Assembly: GCF_000230835.1 (NCBI RefSeq)
Contig: NZ_CM001240.1
Coordinates: 2,830,779-2,894,778, forward strand
Origin: Clostridium sp. DL-VIII
Lineage (GTDB): Bacteria; Bacillota; Clostridia; Clostridiales; Clostridiaceae
Direction of reading: 5' to 3'
Length of the DNA stretch: 64,000 nucleotides
Shown: positions 58,475 through 64,000 of the stretch, piece after piece
Layout: each line of letters starts with the position of its first letter
Numbering within the stretch: position 1 is the first letter of the stretch
Made by a program: the position numbers and the translations under genes
The notes under the pieces: model-generated
Databases searched by the model: none
What the model was told of the DNA's origin: nothing
What the model saw: the letters and a program-made list of their open reading frames with translations, nothing else

Positions 58475-59170
58475 ATGAATATGAGGAATGAAATAGAAGT
58501 TGTATTTTTTGACTTGTTCTTTACACTAATTACACCACGATATAATGAGTTTCGGAATGAAAATGATGTATTAGGAATAGCAAAAGAAGAATGGGAAAAG
58601 TATGCAGAAGATAATGAGCTATATTTAGAGAGGGCAACTGGAAGAGAAACAAATCCGCAAAAAATAATTGAAAGTATTGTTAAAAAAATTGGGATGACGG
58701 TTAGCAAGAATCAAATAAACGAAATTTTGCAGTTAAGAGAAAATAGATTTAAAAAATCATTAATTGACGTAGATTATAAAGTCATAAATGCTCTCTTGGA
58801 TATAAAGAAGAGTGGAAAAAAGTTATGTTTAATTAGTAATGCGGATATAATTGATGTAATGTATTGGAGTGAATCTCCATTAAATTGCTTATTTGATGAT
58901 AGAATATTTTCATATGAAGTGGGATATTTAAAGCCTCAAAGTGAAATATACGAAATTGCATTAAAGAAAATGAAGACTATTCCTGAAAAATGTTTTTTTG
59001 TTGGAGATGGCGGGTCTGATGAATTAAAAGGTGCAAAAAAACTGGGGATGAGGACTATACTAACAGGACATTTATTAGAAAAGGAAAGAAAAGATTATGA
59101 TGCAATAAAAAATTTTGCTGATTTTTATATAATAGATTTTAGAGAGATTGTTGATATAATAAGGAATTAA
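58475..59170 (+). CDS. HAD-superfamily hydrolase (phosphatase)
   Basis: 231 residues from ATG 58475 after AAGAGGGGC. Motif I VVFFDLFFTLI (Asp nucleophile; DxFxT variant common in HAD), motif II LISNADI, motif III LKPQSEIY, motif IV FFVGDGGSDELKGAKKLG. Cap of helical type. Substrate unknown; a neighbour of the aminoglycoside adenylyltransferase-like gene. Confidence 0.85.
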   Translation: MNMRNEIEVVFFDLFFTLITPRYNEFRNENDVLGIAKEEWEKYAEDNELYLERATGRETNPQKIIESIVKKIGMTVSKNQINEILQLRENRFKKSLIDVDYKVINALLDIKKSGKKLCLISNADIIDVMYWSESPLNCLFDDRIFSYEVGYLKPQSEIYEIALKKMKTIPEKCFFVGDGGSDELKGAKKLGMRTILTGHLLEKERKDYDAIKNFADFYIIDFREIVDIIRN

Positions 59171-59232
59171 TAAATTTATTATAAAGTATAATGCAAAGTA
59201 GTTATTAGAAAAAAATTAGTGAGGAGTGTAAA

Positions 59233-60108
59233 ATGCGTACAGAGCAAGAAATGTTTAATTTAATATTAAGTGCTGCAGAAAATGACGAAAGAATTCGCGC
59301 AGTTGTTATGAATGGTTCAAGGACAAATCGAAATGCTATAAAAGATATTTTTCAGGATTATGATATTGTATATGTTGTTAATGAAACTAAGCCATTTCGT
59401 GAAAAGAAGAACTGGATAGACAGATTCGGAGAAAGATTATATATGCAATATCCAGATGAAAATTCTTATTATGAAAATGATTTAGAGAATTCTTATGGAT
59501 GGCTTATTCAATTTACAGACGGAAATCGTCTTGATTTGCATGTATGCACATTATCACATGTGCTAAAAGAAATTGAAAATGACAAGCTTTGTAAAATATT
59601 ACTTGATAAAGATAAGTGTTTGCCTGACGTAGCAGAGGCAACAGATAAAGATTATTGGGTGAAGAAACCAACAGAGAATAATTTTTATGATACTTGTAAT
59701 GAATTTTGGTGGTGTCTTAATAATGTTGCAAAAGGACTATGGAGAGAAGAAATACCTTATGTAATGGACATGTTAAATTATTATGTTCGCCCACAGTTAA
59801 TTCGTTTAATGGAGTGGAAAATAGGATTTGATACAAATTTTACTGTGAGTGTTGGAAAATCAGGAAAGTATATGTATAGATGGTTAAAGAAAGAGACATG
59901 GGATATATTTTTAAAAACATATCCTTCAGGGCAAGTTCAAGGTATTTGGAAATCAGTTTTTATTATGTGCGATTTATTTGATGATATTGCTAAGGATGTA
60001 GCTTGCAATATGAAGGTTAAATACAATGAAATTGAAGCAAATAACAGTTTGAAATTCTTAAAGGATGTGCATTTATTACCAAAAAATGCAAAAGAAATAT
60101 ATCAATAA
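59233..60108 (+). CDS. Aminoglycoside 6-adenylyltransferase-like protein (AadE/ANT(6) family)
   Basis: 291 residues. The nucleotidyltransferase core VVMNGSRTNRNAIKDIFQDYDIVY carries the GS and DxD motifs. RLDLHVCTL gives the third Asp; NEFWWCLNNVAKGLWREEIP and the C-terminal helical domain are conserved in ANT(6). Full length. It may adenylylate streptomycin. Chromosomal homologues in Clostridium often have unproven activity. Confidence 0.87.
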   Translation: MRTEQEMFNLILSAAENDERIRAVVMNGSRTNRNAIKDIFQDYDIVYVVNETKPFREKKNWIDRFGERLYMQYPDENSYYENDLENSYGWLIQFTDGNRLDLHVCTLSHVLKEIENDKLCKILLDKDKCLPDVAEATDKDYWVKKPTENNFYDTCNEFWWCLNNVAKGLWREEIPYVMDMLNYYVRPQLIRLMEWKIGFDTNFTVSVGKSGKYMYRWLKKETWDIFLKTYPSGQVQGIWKSVFIMCDLFDDIAKDVACNMKVKYNEIEANNSLKFLKDVHLLPKNAKEIYQ

Positions 60109-60196
60109 TATTCAAATAAAACTAATGCTCAATGTTTTTTAATTGTTGTAACAAGTAGTGATAGGTATGAAGATATTTATATAATGGGGGAAGACT

Positions 60197-60628
60197 ATGA
60201 AGATAAGGAAAATGATTATTGATGATTACCAAGCAGTATATGAGTTATGGAATAATACACCTGGAATGGGTATGAGGAATGTAGATGATTCAAAAGAAGG
60301 TATTGAAAAGTATCTTAAAAGAAACCCTGAAACCTGCTTTGTTGCAGAAGTTGAAAATAAAATAGTTGGTGTTATTTTGAGTGGACATGATGGTAGAAGA
60401 GGCTATATATATCATACAGCAGTTAGTAATACCACTCGAAAGCAGGGAATAGGTACAAAATTAGTGAATACTGCAATTGAGGCATTAAAAGAGCAAGGAA
60501 TAAATAAGGTTGCGTTGGTAGCTTTTGAAACAAATGAATTAGGAAATTCTTTTTGGAAATCGCAAGGATTTGAAGAGAGAAATGATTTAGTATATAGAAA
60601 TAAGAGCCTTAATGATGATAATGTTTAA
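60197..60628 (+). CDS. GNAT-family N-acetyltransferase
   Basis: 143 residues, complete GNAT. IRKMIIDDYQAVYELWNNTP, CFVAEVENKIVGVILSGHDG, HTAVSNTTRKQGIGTKLVN and LGNSFWKSQGFEERNDLVY match YpeA-like acetyltransferases. Start ATG after GGGGG. Acceptor unknown. Confidence 0.88.
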   Translation: MKIRKMIIDDYQAVYELWNNTPGMGMRNVDDSKEGIEKYLKRNPETCFVAEVENKIVGVILSGHDGRRGYIYHTAVSNTTRKQGIGTKLVNTAIEALKEQGINKVALVAFETNELGNSFWKSQGFEERNDLVYRNKSLNDDNV

Positions 60629-60723
60629 TTATAAAAAATTAATATGATTTAAGGCCGCACTTTTAGAATTAAAAATAATTGATGATGCGAGCAGTTTCTA
60701 AAATTAGATGAGGAGTTGATAAT

Positions 60724-61329
60724 ATGAATTATAGAGTTGACATACTTTTATTTGATGAATTTGAAACCTTAGATGTATTTGGCCCTGTTGAAATATTTGG
60801 GCGATTACCAGAGATTTTTAAATTGAATTTTATATCAGTTAATGGTGGGCTTGTTGAAAGTTCTCAAAAAGTAAAAGTAGAGACTAATTTATATGCAAAA
60901 GATGTTGATACTTTGAAAATTTTATTTGTACCAGGTGGAAGTGGTACAAGAGAAAAGGTTAATGATAATAATTTTATTAACTTCATTGAAAATATTTCTA
61001 AAGAATCAAAATACATAATTAGTGTATGTACTGGTTCGGCTTTACTTGCAAAAGCAGGAATTTTAAATGGACAAAGAGCAACAACAAATAAAAGAGCATT
61101 TAAGTGGGTTACAGAACAAAACGAAGATGTATTATGGGTAAAAGAAGCAAGATGGGTAAGGAATGGTAACATATATACATCTTCTGGAGTATCGGCAGGA
61201 ATGGATATGGCCCTTGGTTTTATAGAAGACCTAATGGGAAAAGAAAAAGCATTAGAGATTAGCCGACATATTGAATATTTCTGGAATGAAGACAGTAACT
61301 ATGATCCATTTTCTAAAATGTATGAATGA
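60724..61329 (+). CDS. DJ-1/PfpI-family protein
   Basis: 201 residues. [30 protein letters not shown], and the nucleophile elbow [20 protein letters not shown] with Cys are of the 'isonitrile hydratase/AraC amidase-like' DJ-1 group; [20 protein letters not shown] completes it. RBS GAGGAG. C-terminal end duplicated at 57135-57236. Confidence 0.88.
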   Translation: MNYRVDILLFDEFETLDVFGPVEIFGRLPEIFKLNFISVNGGLVESSQKVKVETNLYAKDVDTLKILFVPGGSGTREKVNDNNFINFIENISKESKYIISVCTGSALLAKAGILNGQRATTNKRAFKWVTEQNEDVLWVKEARWVRNGNIYTSSGVSAGMDMALGFIEDLMGKEKALEISRHIEYFWNEDSNYDPFSKMYE

Positions 61330-61344
61330 TTAGATAAAAATTAA

Positions 61345-61376
61345 AGGCTCACCATTTCTCGTTATATGGTAAGCCT
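61345..61376. terminator. Bidirectional terminator between convergent genes
   Basis: AGGCTCACCAT (61345-61355) and ATGGTAAGCCT (61366-61376) pair except for one A/C mismatch; A- and T-rich tracts flank. Between the DJ-1 gene (+) and the M56 gene (-). Confidence 0.7.
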
Positions 61377-61389
61377 ATTTATTGAGCGA

Positions 61390-63132
61390 TTATTGCTTTT
61401 GAGTATTCTTTAGAGCTGAAACAAGTGAATTTACACAAGTTTCTATATCGCTGTCATTGGACATTTCAGTACCAATTTCAATAAGTAATGAATTTTTAGA
61501 TAAATCTTGATTAAAGCATAATTGTCCACGATGATAAGAAAGTATTTCTGCTTTAATTTCATTTGAATTATTGATATTTTGTGATAGCTCTTCAGCAAAT
61601 TTTTTATTTTCTTCATAAAAAGGACTATTTTCTGCAAGAACAAGTAGTATCTTTCTTTTATCAGCTTTAGAATCATCTGACATATATCGATGTATGTCTA
61701 AGAGAGTTGTGTCTGAATAATTTTTTACATCAGTTGTTATTAAATCACGTGAATTCTTATACGAATCAGCATATTCTTCAGGTACTGTACACTTGATAAA
61801 ATTGCTTTTAAGACCTTCATTAACAAGTTTATTATTAATTGAAGCACCTACATCGGTTATATTTATACCTGATGGGTAATCTTCATCAGCATGACTGTTA
61901 TAAATTACTATGTCAGATGAAAATGGTGCTATAGAATTTGTGTAATCAGCTTGTGATTTTTTTATATTGGCTGTGGCTTTTTCATTAGATGTATTATTAA
62001 CTATATTATTAGAAGGTGTGATTGGTGATGGTGTTTGTAATACTGAAGTATTAGTAATACCTGGCTTAGAAGCATTTATTTCAATTCCGATGCCGCCTAT
62101 AAAAACAACAATAATAGTTCCAAGCAATATTCCTTTAAAACTAATCTTCTTATATCTTGAAATCATAAGAATCCTCCTTTTTATTTCCGAATTATTCATA
62201 ACCATTGAAGTCGTACCAGCAAGTCTATTGCTACATCCACATAACTCCAATACTTTTATTAATACATTACCATATTGTATATTTTCGCCTTCATTCAAAT
62301 AAGAAATCACATGGTTATCACATGAAAATTCACAGTCTTTTTTCATTTTATTAAGACTATAAAGAATTATTGGATTAAACCAATAAATAATAGATAATAA
62401 AGTTATGATTAAATTTATTAATAGATCTTTTTTCTTCAAATGAGTTAATTCGTGCATTATAATATACTTAAAATCTTCAGAATCAATATTTTTTGCTATA
62501 TTTATTGGAATTAATATCTTTGGTTTTATTAAACCACATAAAGAAGGACTGTTTATTTTAGGGCAGTATAATAATTCTACTGCAGTTTTTACATGCATAA
62601 TGCTTCTGCAATTATATAGAATTTCTTTATGTGAGTTATTTACATCTTTAATGGAAAATTCAACAATTTGCTTAAGTTTTTTATGTGCTGAAATAAATAT
62701 CCATATTAATAACATAACTCCTAATATCCAGAGAAAAACGAATAGTTTTTCAATGTGAATTTGGGTTTTGAATGGTATATAAATGTGTGGATTGAGTTTA
62801 GTGTTATATGAAAGCTTAAAAGAATTTATTGGTGTTAAATCTTCTAAACCTATGTCTTGAGGTTGTTTTACAGAATTTGTTTGTGCATTTTGTGAATCTT
62901 CATTAGTACTATTCTGTATATATAAGCTTTGGTTTATATTGGGAAAACTTAGAGGGGTTTCTGGTCCGAAAGGAATTATTAATTTTATAAGTAAGATTAA
63001 CCAGATATAATAATGAAATGTAGGATTTAATTTATCTCTAAATACCCTTTTTATAATTAATATCATTAGTGATATTATGCTCCCAATTAAGGATGAGAGT
63101 ATAATCATCTTAAAAATATTTAAAAAATCCAT
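61390..63132 (-). CDS. BlaR1-type M56 metalloprotease with a SpoIIP-like extracellular domain
   Basis: 580 residues from ATG 63132, 9 bp after AAAGG; ATG 63138 overlaps the blaI stop and is an alternative. Two N-terminal helices (about 3-55), a third (about 130-150), the M56 zinc protease domain with HELTH (E228) and FNPIILYSLNKMKKDCEFSCD, a fourth helix (about 330-350), then an exported region. The C-terminal about 175 residues (IVIYNSHADEDYPSG, ITDVGASINNKLVNEGL, TLLDIHRYM, SLLIEIGTEMSNDSDIE) match the SpoIIP/amidase fold instead of the penicillin-binding domain of BlaR1. The first His of the SpoIIP HTHxxE site is Asn here, so catalysis may be lost. Probably senses a wall fragment and triggers cleavage of BlaI. 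Confidence 0.8.
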   Translation of the reverse strand: MDFLNIFKMIILSSLIGSIISLMILIIKRVFRDKLNPTFHYYIWLILLIKLIIPFGPETPLSFPNINQSLYIQNSTNEDSQNAQTNSVKQPQDIGLEDLTPINSFKLSYNTKLNPHIYIPFKTQIHIEKLFVFLWILGVMLLIWIFISAHKKLKQIVEFSIKDVNNSHKEILYNCRSIMHVKTAVELLYCPKINSPSLCGLIKPKILIPINIAKNIDSEDFKYIIMHELTHLKKKDLLINLIITLLSIIYWFNPIILYSLNKMKKDCEFSCDNHVISYLNEGENIQYGNVLIKVLELCGCSNRLAGTTSMVMNNSEIKRRILMISRYKKISFKGILLGTIIVVFIGGIGIEINASKPGITNTSVLQTPSPITPSNNIVNNTSNEKATANIKKSQADYTNSIAPFSSDIVIYNSHADEDYPSGINITDVGASINNKLVNEGLKSNFIKCTVPEEYADSYKNSRDLITTDVKNYSDTTLLDIHRYMSDDSKADKRKILLVLAENSPFYEENKKFAEELSQNINNSNEIKAEILSYHRGQLCFNQDLSKNSLLIEIGTEMSNDSDIETCVNSLVSALKNTQKQ

Positions 63133-63137
63133 ACACA

Positions 63138-63521
63138 TCAACCTTTCTTTTTGTTTGATTGTTTGAGTATGTTTTTCAAGTCTTCTATGTCAGCTTCAGA
63201 TATTTCTTTTGATTCAACAAAGTTTAAGAGCATAGATTTAATAGAACCGTTAAAGACTTTATTGATAAAAGATTGGCTTTCTAATTTGATGCATTCATCT
63301 TCTGGTACCAGAGAAAAATATAGATATTCGTTACCTAATTTTTTAAAGCTAATTACATTTTTATTTAATAACCTGTTTATTAGACTTTTTATTGTGGTTG
63401 GTTTCCATTCTACTTTATCTTGTAATTCATGTATAATGTTAACTGAGGTAATTTCAGAGTGATTCCATATTATTTTCATCACTTCCCATTCGGCATTTGA
63501 TATTTTAGGAATTTCATTCAT
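63138..63521 (-). CDS. BlaI/MecI-family transcriptional repressor
   Basis: 127 residues. ISNAEWEVMKIIWNHSEITS, IIHELQDKVEWKPTTIKSLI, NRLLNKNVISFKKLGNEYLY are the winged helix; the C-terminal helices dimerise and hold the cleavage site region. The stop overlaps or abuts the M56 gene (TGATG), so both form a two-gene regulatory operon. RBS GGAGGTG on the minus strand. Confidence 0.9.
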   Translation of the reverse strand: MNEIPKISNAEWEVMKIIWNHSEITSVNIIHELQDKVEWKPTTIKSLINRLLNKNVISFKKLGNEYLYFSLVPEDECIKLESQSFINKVFNGSIKSMLLNFVESKEISEADIEDLKNILKQSNKKKG

Positions 63522-63542
63522 TATTATTTCACCTCCATCCTG

Positions 63543-63595
63543 ATTACAAACGTAATTTCTATTTTTAGTTTACACTTGTAATTAGTGAAGGTCAA
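63543..63595 (-). promoter_or_regulatory. BlaI operon promoter with two overlapping dyads
   Basis: On the minus strand TTGACC (63595-63590), 17 bp, TAAACT (63572-63567). A dyad TTACA-CT-TGTAA (63570-63581) with the TACA/TGTA half-sites of BlaI/MecI operators lies between the boxes. A second, ATTAC-AAAC-GTAAT, at 63543-63556, lies by the transcript start. Fits autorepression. Confidence 0.65.
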
Positions 63596-63931
63596 TATAT
63601 AACTGGAATATTTTTCAATATATTTTCTCAACAATTTTTGTAAGAATTATGACAAAATCTGGATTTAGAGAAAATTATATAGAATTTAACAACTTGACAG
63701 TAAAAAACTTGGTATTAAGCTATGAATGAGCGAATTACGCTTGTTAGAGCAGAATAGACAAAAATGATAATCGTTTGATAATTTTGGCGATAAAACTAAA
63801 TTTTTAATGCAGTTTTAATAATAAAGGTTTATAATGTACTAAATATAAGAACTTGTGGTAAAGATAGAGTATTATTATAGGGAATTTTACTAACGTAAAT
63901 ATAACAATTACTATGAAAAAGAGGTGTAGGT
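63596..63931. other. Intergenic region between divergent blaI and the last gene
   Basis: About 335 bp. Apart from the blaI promoter on its left edge, no dyad or gene is evident. TATAAT-like boxes near 63830 could serve the rightward gene. Confidence 0.3.
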
Positions 63932-64000
63932 ATGTATTTAAATATTTTAAAAAGGATAAATATTTTTGATAATTATGTTTTATTCATAATCAAAAAATAT
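63932..64000 (+). CDS. Start of an unidentified gene (cut by the window end)
   Basis: 23 codons, MYLNILKRINIFDNYVLFII, after GAGGTG at 63922-63927. The pattern (ILKRINxFDNYVLFxI) resembles the N-terminus of PAP2-type phosphatases, but too little is visible to name it. Confidence 0.4.
   Translation, partial: MYLNILKRINIFDNYVLFIIKKY

Noticed and set aside
41429..61329. Chromosomal integron with attC sites
   Set aside because: The single-gene arrangement is suggestive, but no integron integrase and no regularly repeated attC-like imperfect palindromes between genes were found.

Overview
The window is very A/T-rich, has dense Firmicutes-type ribosome binding sites (AGGAGG/GGGAGG), and carries gene families typical of saccharolytic Clostridium sensu stricto: sigma-54/LevR-controlled mannose-family PTS, PTS EIIBCA plus GH1, GGGtGRT/NifU-like pair, M56/BlaI, and a Tn916-type recombination module. 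A solventogenic cluster I Clostridium (C. beijerinckii-like) is my best guess. It is an inference from gene content, not a database match.

Region 1 (1-14.7 kb) is a rhamnoside/rhamnose locus. It runs: end of a cellobiose-type PTS EIIC, a cytosolic GH78 alpha-L-rhamnosidase, a secreted esterase with choline-binding-type repeats, an AraC and a DeoR regulator, then rhaB-rhaA-rhaD-fucO. Rhamnose would go to rhamnulose, rhamnulose-1-P, then DHAP plus lactaldehyde, and lactaldehyde to 1,2-propanediol. Region 2 (14.7-24 kb) holds a PPOX-fold protein, PadR with phenolic acid decarboxylase (PadC) behind a 52-bp perfect palindrome, and an RpiR regulator followed by a beta-glucoside PTS and GH1 6-phospho-beta-glucosidase. 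Region 3 (24-34.2 kb) has a LevR-type activator, a clear sigma-54 promoter, PTS EIIA-EIIB-EIIC-EIID, a Cof-type phosphatase and a second GH78. This is followed by the decayed ghost of a second rhamnose locus: a GH78 piece, an AraC piece, the rhaB promoter/leader and the last codons of fucO fused in order. Regions 1-3 together look suited to plant phenolic glycosides and rhamnose-containing glycans.

Region 4 (34.2-38.3 kb) is a Tn916-like recombination module (sigma-like ORF, HTH ORF, excisionase-like ORF, tyrosine integrase) ending at a tRNA-Leu(CAA) gene. A second partial tRNA-Leu copy lies 160 bp beyond. A G/C-richer structured non-coding stretch sits inside. Region 5 (38.6-40.4 kb) is a well-expressed-looking NifU-like/GGGtGRT pair with a leader.

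Region 6 (40.4-61.3 kb) is a loose accessory zone. It contains single genes (GNATs, HADs, methyltransferase, TagA-like glycosyltransferase, pyrE, QueG-like, WYL regulator, DJ-1/PfpI, MBL-fold, chloramphenicol acetyltransferase-like, AadE-like), many tiny membrane proteins, and many truncated duplicates. Long dispersed non-coding repeats flank a 10-kb block. Region 7 (61.3-64 kb) is a BlaI-type repressor with an M56 metalloprotease whose extracellular part resembles SpoIIP rather than a penicillin-binding domain, then the start of an unidentified gene.
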